A stretch of DNA of 9,964 nt. Source: CAZJJZ01 sp964546505 (GTDB lineage Bacteria > Patescibacteriota > Gracilibacteria > UBA1369). Below, one piece after another: positions 1 through 6,700 of this stretch. The DNA is taken from the NCBI GenBank assembly GCA_964546505.1, contig CAZJJZ010000030.1:1-9964 (forward strand), given 5' to 3'. The first letter of the stretch is position 1. Each line of letters begins with the position of its first letter. A program made the translations under genes and the position numbers. Under the pieces are notes generated by a model that was not told the origin of the DNA, did not search any database, and was given only the letters and a program-made list of their open reading frames with translations.

Positions 1-1125
<1,125 letters not shown>

Positions 1126-1148
1126 TATATTTTTCAATTGTTTAACTA

Positions 1149-1173
1149 GCAATAAATAAAGATAATTTATTGC
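1149..1173 (-). other. Perfect hairpin in the 23S leader
   Basis: GCAATAAAT (1149-1157) and ATTTATTGC (1165-1173) form a perfect 9-bp stem with a 7-nt loop, about 25 nt upstream of the estimated mature 23S 5' end. No T-run follows in the transcribed direction, so it does not look like a terminator. It may be a processing or folding element of the pre-23S leader. Its role is inferred only. Confidence 0.45.
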
Positions 1174-1210
1174 CGTCTCCATAAAATTACAGATCGTTTT
1201 CTTTAATCTT

Positions 1211-1231
1211 CATCCTAGTTTTTAAAGTGCT
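1211..1231 (-). promoter_or_regulatory. boxA-like antitermination element in the 23S leader
   Basis: On the minus strand this reads GCACTTTAAAAACTAGGAT. From memory, the boxA region ahead of Bacillus subtilis 23S genes reads GTTCTTTGAAAACTAGAT, which is closely similar and includes the AAAACTAG tail. BoxA RNA recruits NusB-NusE, which protects rRNA transcription from Rho. It lies about 50 nt downstream of the predicted transcription start and about 90 nt before 23S, a typical position. The match is by eye and no protein evidence is in the window. Confidence 0.5.
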
Positions 1232-1278
1232 CTTTCAAGCGCCGGATGATCTTTAACAACCATCCTTATTTCCGAAAG

Positions 1279-1335
1279 CATGCCGATTATATGAATTGGC
1301 ATATGGAAAGTCAAGAAAAAACTTTACTTTTTTTC
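1279..1335 (-). promoter_or_regulatory. Strong sigma70-type promoter dedicated to 23S rRNA
   Basis: On the minus strand there is TTGACT (1309-1314), a spacer of exactly 17 nt, then TATAAT (1286-1291): 11 of 12 consensus bases at ideal spacing. An A-tract/T-tract stretch just upstream (about 1315-1335) resembles an UP element. The bases after the -10 (CGGCATGC) form a GC-rich discriminator, as is typical of stringently controlled rRNA promoters. Transcription should begin near 1279, giving a leader of about 150 nt before 23S. The promoter starts right after the stop codon of the 77-aa gene, so no other minus-strand gene lies between it and 23S. Confidence 0.8.
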
Positions 1336-1341
1336 ACTAAA

Positions 1342-1575
1342 TTAGAAAAATCGCTTAAAAAAGCCAAAAACTTCCCCAAAAGTTCCCAAGGCATACATCA
1401 AACTACCCAACCAAACTACCATACCCATAATAATTACACCGGTATAAGTACCTCCTGGACCCAACTTTTGTTCCAACCAATCAATCTTACCAGTGAAATC
1501 AACTATTTGTTTACGATATTTAATAGCTACAATCATGGCAACGGCACCAATCATGAAGACCAAGAATTTATCCAT
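1342..1575 (-). CDS. Small two-helix membrane protein, unknown function
   Basis: This 77-aa protein has two hydrophobic stretches, residues about 3-20 and 44-66. They are separated by a short polar, charged loop that contains the patterns YRKQIVDFTG (20-29) and GPGGTY (39-44). A basic, aromatic tail (FGFFKRFF) ends it. No signal peptidase site or catalytic motif is visible. A TATAAT box at 1602-1607 lies about 27 nt upstream of the ATG, and the ATG is preceded by an A-rich stretch rather than a Shine-Dalgarno. The overlapping plus-strand ORF at 1246-1593 lacks the organised hydrophobicity and would run across the 23S promoter, so the minus frame is preferred. The FTG...GGTYT pattern looks like a conserved small membrane protein of Patescibacteria, but this is an impression that needs a database search. 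It lies divergent to hemW with 56 bp between the two starts. Confidence 0.72.
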   Translation of the reverse strand: MDKFLVFMIGAVAMIVAIKYRKQIVDFTGKIDWLEQKLGPGGTYTGVIIMGMVVWLGSLMYALGTFGEVFGFFKRFF

Positions 1576-1601
1576 TTTTATTTTTCTTTTTAAGCTATAG
1601 A

Positions 1602-1607
1602 ATTATA
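1602..1607 (-). promoter_or_regulatory. -10 box for the 77-aa membrane protein gene
   Basis: A perfect TATAAT on the minus strand lies 27 nt upstream of the start codon. The hexamer 17 nt further upstream (TGGAAT) is a poor -35, so the assignment rests on the -10 and its position. It sits in the short divergent region shared with hemW. Confidence 0.4.
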
Positions 1608-1631
1608 GCACTTTTTTGACTTTCATTCCAG

Positions 1632-2744
1632 ATGTCCAGACCTTTGTCTCTTTACATACATATACCCTTTTGCAAAACTATTTGCACTTACTGCAATTTT
1701 CCCACCTTCGCCAATAAACTAAAATGGATAGCAGAATATGTGACAGCAGTGGTGAGCGAAATAGAACAAAAAGCCCAAGATTTCCCGAATTGCCAGATTC
1801 GTACAATTTACTTTGGAGGTGGAACACCAAGTTTAATCGATACTATATATATAGAAAAAATCCTAACAGCTATCCAAAAGTCATTTAAAATCAGTAACTT
1901 TGCTCAAATTTCCATAGAACTGGAAGCCAATCCGGAAACCATTACCTTAGAAAAAGTTCGCGACTATCAACAACTCGGTATCGGACGATTGTCCTTGGGC
2001 GTGCAAACTTTAGATTCACGCAGCTTGTTCAAAGTAGCTCGATCACATAATCGTGAACAAGCACTAGCTGCTATGGATACTCTACGAACAGCCGGTTTTG
2101 GTAATTTTGGCGTAGACTTGATTATGGGCATGCCCTACCAAAACTTGGAAAGTTTTACTACTGACGTCAAAACCATTTTGGATTTTTCTCCCAGCCATCT
2201 TTCGACTTATTTTTTATCTTATGATACCAAAAAGATCGATACCTTTATTGCCGATGCACCATTAGAAGAAGAGCAAATCGCCATGTATTGGCGTTTTCAG
2301 GAAATCAGCGCCGCAGCTGGTTTCGAACATTATGAAGTAAGTAATTATGCGCGCCCGGGTTTTGCTTCTTTACACAATCAAGCCTACTGGAATCAGCAGG
2401 AGTATTTGGGTTTAGGGCTGGGCGCACACAGTTTTTTCAACAACACAGTCTGGGAAAATTCAGTCAATTTTGAAGATTACCTGAAAAATCCAGGACAGCA
2501 AATCGATCCGAAAATCTTGGATACAGATGAACTGCGCATGGACTATATCATGCTGAAATTAAGACAAAAAAAGGGTGTCAATTTGGCGGAATTTGCTGCA
2601 AAATTTGGTGAAGATAGCCGGCAAAAACTGTTATTAAACCTCAGAAAGGTAAATCCTGTGCACTATTTGTTTAATGATACTGAAGTTAGTTTAACCAACT
2701 CTGGCTTTTTATTTGTCGATTCTATACAGAAAACTTTAGTTTAA
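1632..2744 (+). CDS. hemW: Radical SAM heme chaperone HemW (HemN-like)
   Basis: This 370-aa protein has the length and layout of HemW. Near the N-terminus, HIPFCKTICTYCNF supplies the radical SAM 4Fe-4S ligands C14, C18 and C21. The residue two after the last cysteine is F, where true coproporphyrinogen dehydrogenases (HemN) carry a fourth cysteine. That favours HemW, which in studied bacteria binds heme and is linked to heme delivery. GGGTPS at about 62-67 is the SAM-binding motif. The C-terminal half has HYEVSNYARPG followed by HNQAYW and LGLGAHSF, all typical of the family. No heme-pathway gene is nearby. The start ATG lies at the first family-conserved region, with no Shine-Dalgarno. The last 9 bp overlap the 3' end of the convergent JAMM gene. 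Confidence 0.93.
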   Translation: MSRPLSLYIHIPFCKTICTYCNFPTFANKLKWIAEYVTAVVSEIEQKAQDFPNCQIRTIYFGGGTPSLIDTIYIEKILTAIQKSFKISNFAQISIELEANPETITLEKVRDYQQLGIGRLSLGVQTLDSRSLFKVARSHNREQALAAMDTLRTAGFGNFGVDLIMGMPYQNLESFTTDVKTILDFSPSHLSTYFLSYDTKKIDTFIADAPLEEEQIAMYWRFQEISAAAGFEHYEVSNYARPGFASLHNQAYWNQQEYLGLGLGAHSFFNNTVWENSVNFEDYLKNPGQQIDPKILDTDELRMDYIMLKLRQKKGVNLAEFAAKFGEDSRQKLLLNLRKVNPVHYLFNDTEVSLTNSGFLFVDSIQKTLV

Positions 2745-3239
2745 GGTCCTGTCTACTGCTGATCTTGGTAAATCAGTTGGCGAAGTGCTTTCATAGCTCC
2801 GCCCATCCATGCCAATCAAGGTAAAAGGAATTTTCCTTCTACGGTGATCAAAAAACTCAATTCTTCCAGATCCATCATAATTGACCTTGAGTAACATGCA
2901 GATCTGATATCTGGTCGCTGCCTTAATATCTGCAAGAGAAGGTTGATCAAGTGCAATATTGGGGCCATGAGTATGGGCAACTCCAAATGTGGGATAGCCT
3001 AAAGCGCGAATTTTTGGTTCTGCTTCACGGCTGGTCTTGGCACCGATTTCAAAAGTTGAAGTATTTGGTTGATCACCTGTTCCTAGCGCTAATAACTTTT
3101 TTATCGACAGGTTCGTGCCTACTTTTGTACCCAGAATCGCCGCTCCATATTCATGCATCCCATCTCTCATTTGTTGATCTCCCAGCTCCAGAATATCCCG
3201 CATCTTTACTGTCACATGATTAATTTTTTGGTTATTCAT
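2736..3239 (-). CDS. JAMM/MPN (Prok-JAB) metalloprotease-like protein
   Basis: This 167-aa protein matches the zinc-dependent JAMM (MPN+) isopeptidase pattern. Glu30 lies in HEYGAAILG, the usual E..G.L.G segment. His89 and His91 form HTH, and Ser101 and Asp104 form PSLAD. The order E, H-x-H, S-x-x-D is the full catalytic set. The loop between the second His and the Ser has nine residues, where the textbook motif has seven. Known bacterial relatives cleave isopeptide or ubiquitin-like bonds, or are RadC-like proteins of uncertain role. No ubiquitin-like, E1-like or E2-like gene is in this window, so the substrate is unknown. The gene follows a possible 58-codon ORF by 10 nt, lies downstream of an intrinsic terminator, and converges on hemW. 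No signal peptide is seen, so it is probably cytoplasmic. Confidence 0.72.
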   Translation of the reverse strand: MNNQKINHVTVKMRDILELGDQQMRDGMHEYGAAILGTKVGTNLSIKKLLALGTGDQPNTSTFEIGAKTSREAEPKIRALGYPTFGVAHTHGPNIALDQPSLADIKAATRYQICMLLKVNYDGSGRIEFFDHRRRKIPFTLIGMDGRSYESTSPTDLPRSAVDRTLN

Positions 3240-3249
3240 AGATTTAAGA

Positions 3250-3426
3250 TTATGTAATTTTGCGAAATTGACACCCTGTTTCTGCCTTCTTTAGCTGCCA
3301 AATTTTCAAAGAACCAATCTCAGCTTTAAAAAAGCCCCAATCTGGGGCTATTGAAATTTCAGCAGAGGACGGAAAGTTCAGTTTTTCTGGTAGAGGGAGA
3401 GTCTGTTTAGAGTTTCTTTTCTTCAT
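3250..3426 (-). CDS. Possible small protein upstream of the JAMM gene (doubtful)
   Basis: This is an open frame of 58 codons with an ATG start. The product begins MKKRNSKQTLPLPEK, is basic overall, and has no membrane segment or known motif. Its stop lies 10 nt before the JAMM start, which is operon-like spacing. Against it, a strong minus-strand terminator (3328-3349) sits inside the frame, there is no Shine-Dalgarno, and the frame is short enough to be chance. I cannot tell whether it is translated. Confidence 0.25.
   Translation of the reverse strand: MKKRNSKQTLPLPEKLNFPSSAEISIAPDWGFFKAEIGSLKIWQLKKAETGCQFRKIT
3328..3349 (-). terminator. Rho-independent terminator after the VOC-protein gene
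   Basis: On the minus strand, AGCCCCA and TGGGGCT form a GC-rich 7-bp stem with a 3-nt loop (or 6 bp with 5 nt). Six T follow directly (3328-3333). It is the most canonical terminator of the window and lies about 140 nt downstream of the VOC gene stop. It would end the minus-strand transcript coming from the 153-aa, cupin and VOC genes. Confidence 0.8.
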
Positions 3427-3489
3427 GGCTTTTACTCAAGTTTCAATTAGATATTCTAGCCATTTATTATTATTTGTAAATAATTTCTG

Positions 3490-4405
3490 TTACTCACCCC
3501 GATAAGCCGCTTCCAAAGTCGCTAAATCAAACTTTTTCATTTTCAAAAAAGCCTGAGTAACACGTTCAATCTGCTCTCTACTGCCTTTGTTCATCATTTC
3601 GGCCATTTGGACAGGAACTATTTGCCAGGAAACACCATATTTATCCTTGAGCCAACCACACATTTCCGCTTCTGGAACAGCAGAAAGAGCTTGCCAAAAA
3701 TAATCAATCTCGGTCTGATCCTGGCAATTTACCAATAAGGAAATTGCTTCATTAAAGGCAAAAGTATGTTCTTTCAGAGCACTATCCATTGCTACATAAC
3801 GNNNNNNNNNNNNNNNNNCCAGCCAAACTAAAGGAGGCATGTTTGATTGTACCTGGCACATCTGACCCTTCACCCTCCTGATAAACCATTTTGAATAGCA
3901 CTTCAGAGGAAAGTCCCGGCCATTTTTGCTGAAAGATCTTGGTATAGAAATCCATGGCTTCTTGAGCTTTTCCTGCAACCTCTCCCACAAAGAGTAAAGC
4001 GGGTGTAATTTTCTGCTGTATTGTTGTAGATTGATGGCTAATTTGCCAGGACAAACCAAATTTATCCTCAAGCCAACCGTATTTTTCACTGAATGGATAT
4101 TTATCTAAAGCCATAAACACCTTGCCGCCTGGCAACAAGGCATCCCAGTATTTCTGTACCTCTTCCACGGACTCACAAGCGACCATCAATGAAATCGATG
4201 GATTAAACTCAAAGCTGGGTCCACCATCAATCATCATGAAATTCTGATTACAAAGCTGTAAAACTAACATCAAGGCATCGCCAGTGGGAGTGTTATTGAT
4301 GGTAACGCTAGATAAAATTGCTGAATTGGGAAAAATACTTGTATACAGTTTCGCGGCCTCCAAAGCCTCTTTATCAAACCAAAGATGTGGCACAATTTTT
4401 TGCAT
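3490..4405 (-). CDS. PhnB-like VOC (glyoxalase/bleomycin-resistance fold) protein, interrupted by an assembly gap
   Basis: This is one gene of about 300 codons split into two apparent frames by a 17-base N-run. The N-terminal half starts MQKIVPHLWFDKEALEAAK, followed by YTSIFPNS and a GWLEDKFGLSWQI segment at about 109-121. The C-terminal half repeats the pattern with RYVAMDS, FNEAISLLV and GWLKDKYGVSWQIVP. Two homologous units of this kind define PhnB-like proteins of the VOC superfamily (the 3-dmu-9_3-mt family). Their enzymatic role is mostly unknown despite the methyltransferase name. The halves are in different frames only because the gap length is not compatible; a true length of 1 plus a multiple of 3 would restore the frame. 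The start ATG fits the family N-terminus and has no Shine-Dalgarno. It lies 60 nt after the cupin gene and is probably co-transcribed with it. Confidence 0.85.
3802..3818. other. Assembly gap (17 N)
   Basis: Seventeen undetermined bases sit inside the VOC-protein gene. The flanking codons read S-L-A-G on one side and R-Y-V-A-M-D on the other. Relatives usually have about one residue between that G and R, which suggests that only about four bases are really missing. The two sides belong to one protein family in the same order and strand, which supports the join. Confidence 0.98.
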
Positions 4406-4465
4406 GGCAAGTAATGTTAAGCGCTAATGCTACACTATATCAAATGCCCACAGAAATACCAAATA

Positions 4466-5035
4466 TTAACGTAAATTCCTGACTTTTTGTTTCAGTTGAA
4501 TTGGAAAATCTGGGAGCCCGCCACGGCCGGTTTGATCAAATATGCGAGTGATGTTTTCTTCTCTTTGGAGATAGGACTGACCTGAATTCGCTGGTGAAAG
4601 TCGAATCTCCTCAACGTAAATTGATTGATGCTGCCAAGGATTGACTAAAGCATGCAAATAACCTGAGGGGATTTCTAGAGTCTCTCCCGCAGACAGCTTG
4701 AGTAATCGAAGCATCTCCACCTCCTCCATGATTTCCTGCTGACTCAAGCCCACCATGTCTTTTTGTCCTATCATAACTACAATATCTGAATGCGCCTTCC
4801 AAATTTCTCGATGGCCCGGCAAATCCTGTAGCCCATGAAATTGTAAACTAAGCATTTGTAGGTCTGAAGAGGGGTTTACACGTATAATTTTTTTATCAAA
4901 AATCTCCGCGGTATGCGGATCAACACCCTCTTGATACAACCACCAAGCGCCCCAAGGTCGATTTTCATCAGCGGCGATTACAGACACATCCTGAAAACTT
5001 TGCAAAAGTTGCTGTACAAACTGATCTTGAATCAT
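4466..5035 (-). CDS. Cupin protein similar to type II mannose-6-phosphate isomerase
   Basis: The product has 189 aa from the start at 5035 and forms a single cupin barrel. Motifs in order are RPWGAWW (26-32), LSLQFH (62-67), HREIW (75-79) and IPSGYLHALVNP (122-133), followed by a conserved acidic strand VEEIRL and a C-terminal ENITRIFDQTGR. This is the pattern of the phosphomannose isomerase domain found alone or fused to GDP-mannose pyrophosphorylase, where Q/H, E and H residues hold the metal. It probably interconverts mannose-6-phosphate and fructose-6-phosphate or acts on a related sugar phosphate. An insertion between LSLQFH and HREIW departs from the usual H-x-H-R spacing, so activity is not certain. 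An upstream ATG at 5143 would overlap the preceding gene by 98 bp in another frame. The inner start leaves a 10-nt gap and begins at family-like sequence, so it is preferred. Confidence 0.75.
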   Translation of the reverse strand: MIQDQFVQQLLQSFQDVSVIAADENRPWGAWWLYQEGVDPHTAEIFDKKIIRVNPSSDLQMLSLQFHGLQDLPGHREIWKAHSDIVVMIGQKDMVGLSQQEIMEEVEMLRLLKLSAGETLEIPSGYLHALVNPWQHQSIYVEEIRLSPANSGQSYLQREENITRIFDQTGRGGLPDFPIQLKQKVRNLR

Positions 5036-5045
5036 GGTAAAGCGT

Positions 5046-5507
5046 TTATCGGGCTGGAGGCATTTGTGAAGGTCTATGTTGAGGACGTGTCGATTTGGTG
5101 ATGTTACCAACCATTTCCGAAGTAGCCGAAACAATTGCACCAATCTGTTGTCCTCCTACTTGATTGACCTGTTTGAATTCTGCTGCTCCAACTTTCATCA
5201 CTGCTCTTAAGTATTGCTGATATTCATCTAGCAAAGCTGGCTTTCTTTTTAAACTAGCAATCAAGGCTTTTTTTTGTTTTGGTTCTGCAGCTTTTAAATC
5301 TTCCAACAATTTCAGCAATTCCGGAGAAGCCTTAGACAAATCCAATGAGAGCACGCTAACTGGCTCAGGCTGCCTACCGGAAACTTGATTCGATAAAGCT
5401 TTTTCAAAAGGTGTTTGAGCAGCAACCACGTTCACAGTCGGAGCATCTGGCGTGATGCTGAAGCTACCGTCTTCGAAAACTGATTGTAGATTTTTTGTCG
5501 TCATCAT
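5046..5507 (-). CDS. Protein of unknown function (153 aa)
   Basis: I do not recognise this protein. From the ATG at 5505-5507 it has 153 residues. The first 50 are probably disordered and rich in P, S, T and V. Residues about 55-105 form a charged, amphipathic helical region (SPELLKLLEDLKAAEPKQKK onward). Residues about 107-135 are rich in Gly, Val and Gln, and the tail is basic and proline-rich (STRPQHRPSQMPPAR). There is no signal peptide or membrane segment. The frame stays open upstream to 5603, but that extension crosses the divergent promoter region and the start of the neighbouring plus-strand gene. The inner start sits right where the predicted transcript begins. Ten nt separate it from the cupin gene, so the two are likely co-transcribed. 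Confidence 0.62.
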   Translation of the reverse strand: MMTTKNLQSVFEDGSFSITPDAPTVNVVAAQTPFEKALSNQVSGRQPEPVSVLSLDLSKASPELLKLLEDLKAAEPKQKKALIASLKRKPALLDEYQQYLRAVMKVGAAEFKQVNQVGGQQIGAIVSATSEMVGNITKSTRPQHRPSQMPPAR

Positions 5508-5511
5508 AGCT

Positions 5512-5541
5512 ATTTTAGCGCATTTGCTCTTGCTTAAGCAA
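5512..5541 (-). promoter_or_regulatory. Predicted promoter for the 153-aa gene, apparently leaderless
   Basis: On the minus strand TTGCTT (5536-5541) and TAAAAT (5512-5517) are 18 nt apart. Counting about 7 nt from the -10 places transcription start at about 5505, at the first base of the ATG or within a base or two of it. This would yield an mRNA with essentially no 5' leader and fits the lack of a Shine-Dalgarno. The -10 is strong (5 of 6), the -35 weak (3 of 6). Confidence 0.5.
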
Positions 5542-5543
5542 GA
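5528..5543. promoter_or_regulatory. 16-bp perfect palindrome in a divergent promoter region (operator candidate)
   Basis: TCTTGCTTAAGCAAGA is an uninterrupted inverted repeat centred between the divergent 153-aa and 372-aa genes. It overlaps the predicted -35 elements of both directions, which is where a dimeric repressor would block both genes. No regulator gene is nearby. Weak hairpin or chance palindrome is the alternative. Confidence 0.45.
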
Positions 5544-5557
5544 ATATCTATTAATAT
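5530..5557 (+). promoter_or_regulatory. Predicted promoter for the 372-aa gene
   Basis: On the plus strand TTGCTT (5530-5535) and TAATAT (5552-5557) are 16 nt apart, with transcription predicted near 5564, about 18 nt before the ATG. Both boxes are imperfect. It shares the palindrome with the opposing promoter. Confidence 0.35.
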
Positions 5558-5581
5558 GCTGTCTCCTTATTATTATTTGCC

Positions 5582-6700
5582 ATGAACAGACCAAAAGATC
5601 CACTTGAACAAGCAGTGTACGTCAATCAAATCGCCTTTGCTCCACTGGAAAAGCAAATCAAAGCTGCACTGGGAGAACAAAACTATGAGCAAGCAATTAC
5701 TAACTCGCTGAATGAGATTAGCCAGGTGATTCAAAGTTTAATCCACCTGCGAGAAGTACTTAGTAATATTGCTCATAGTTCAGCTGATCAGGTGTTGGTC
5801 AAAACATTTAATCAAGAAGCGCCACTACTCAAAATTGCCCAATTAACGAAACGTTTTCAGGAACTTTTGAATCTCTTAAGAATTATCTTAACCGATGTTC
5901 AACCAATTAATCAGCTCCAAACAGCAAATCCTGAAACCACTGAAATCCTTAACCAAACCATACTCCGGGTCCATCGATTGATCAGTAATTTCAGTCAACA
6001 TAAGCCAGTTAATCAGCCTAAACTTCCCCTAGCCAGCTTTGATGAAAACTCGGCTTTACGTAGATATTTACAGACCTTTATTGATCATCCTGAACAATTA
6101 ATTTCCCGAGGAGTAAATCAAAAATTAACTGAAATTTACAATAAATTGACTGAATTGTATGGAGAAATAACCACCGCAACCAGCCTGGGAATTGAAGTAA
6201 GTATGGCCATCGCCCTTGATAAAACCCATAATCTAAAATTACGCATGGAGGCCTTCAAAGACTTAGTAGATTTGGTGGCAGAAGGCGTTCTTGATGAATC
6301 ATCTACTGATATTCAGGAAAATTTTGAGGGAATTTTAATAGATTTCAAAGGAACTTTAGCTACCACCTTTGTTGAAACCCTCTATTTACACGGTCAAAAT
6401 ATCGTTTTTCTGTTACAACAAGTAAATCCAGCAACTCTTCGTAAATTATTAAAATCTCTGCAAATTGACGAAGTGAATTTGGCAGATGCTTTAGTGGACA
6501 ATCAACAAAAACGCCAAAAATTAAGTCCAGTAATCCAATTAATCAGCAAAATCCTAGGTCCTGATCATGCATCTGAACATCAACTAATCAAGGAAAGACA
6601 AAATTTAACTGCAAAACAGCAAAGGATTCAGGGACAAATCGTTGATGTTGCCACAACCATCAAAACGAAAAGTAAAATTGATGATGATCAAAATCTTTAG
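5582..6700 (+). CDS. Helical protein of unknown function (372 aa)
   Basis: I do not recognise this protein. It starts MNRPKDPLEQAVYVNQ and appears almost entirely alpha-helical, rich in Leu, Ile, Gln, Asn and Lys. There is no signal peptide, transmembrane segment, cysteine or catalytic motif. A linker rich in Pro and Asn at about 140-155 (HKPVNQPKLP) splits it into an N-terminal helical part and a C-terminal part. The last 45 residues are charged and Gln-rich, like a coiled coil, and end in a Lys/Asp-rich tail. Such composition fits a scaffolding or structural role, but that is only a guess. Divergent placement and a shared palindrome link it to the 153-aa protein. Its stop codon overlaps the stop of rimK. 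Length and steady codon use make it a real gene. Confidence 0.7.
   Translation: MNRPKDPLEQAVYVNQIAFAPLEKQIKAALGEQNYEQAITNSLNEISQVIQSLIHLREVLSNIAHSSADQVLVKTFNQEAPLLKIAQLTKRFQELLNLLRIILTDVQPINQLQTANPETTEILNQTILRVHRLISNFSQHKPVNQPKLPLASFDENSALRRYLQTFIDHPEQLISRGVNQKLTEIYNKLTELYGEITTATSLGIEVSMAIALDKTHNLKLRMEAFKDLVDLVAEGVLDESSTDIQENFEGILIDFKGTLATTFVETLYLHGQNIVFLLQQVNPATLRKLLKSLQIDEVNLADALVDNQQKRQKLSPVIQLISKILGPDHASEHQLIKERQNLTAKQQRIQGQIVDVATTIKTKSKIDDDQNL

Noticed and set aside
1228..1256. Plus-strand TGCTCTTT and ATCTTTAACA, which resemble the E. coli boxA
   Set aside because: They are on the strand opposite to the 23S transcript and no plus-strand rRNA is here; the minus-strand match at 1211-1231 is better placed.
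1246..1593. Plus-strand frame of 115 codons
   Set aside because: It is antisense to the 77-aa membrane protein and runs over the 23S promoter; its product is low-complexity and rich in N, H, F and T.
2951..3223. Plus-strand frame of 90 codons
   Set aside because: It is a shadow of the JAMM gene, whose full catalytic motif is on the other strand.
4611..5101. Extra frames at 4611-4802 (minus) and 4913-5101 (plus)
   Set aside because: Both overlap the cupin gene in other frames, and neither product shows a motif.
5036..5143. Upstream start for the cupin gene (225 aa instead of 189)
   Set aside because: The extra residues overlap the 3' end of the 153-aa gene in another frame and do not look like cupin N-terminal sequence; the inner ATG gives a 10-nt gap.
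5508..5603. Upstream start for the 153-aa gene (185 aa)
   Set aside because: The extension crosses the predicted promoters and the palindrome and overlaps the start of the divergent gene; its Cys- and Arg-rich sequence differs from the rest.
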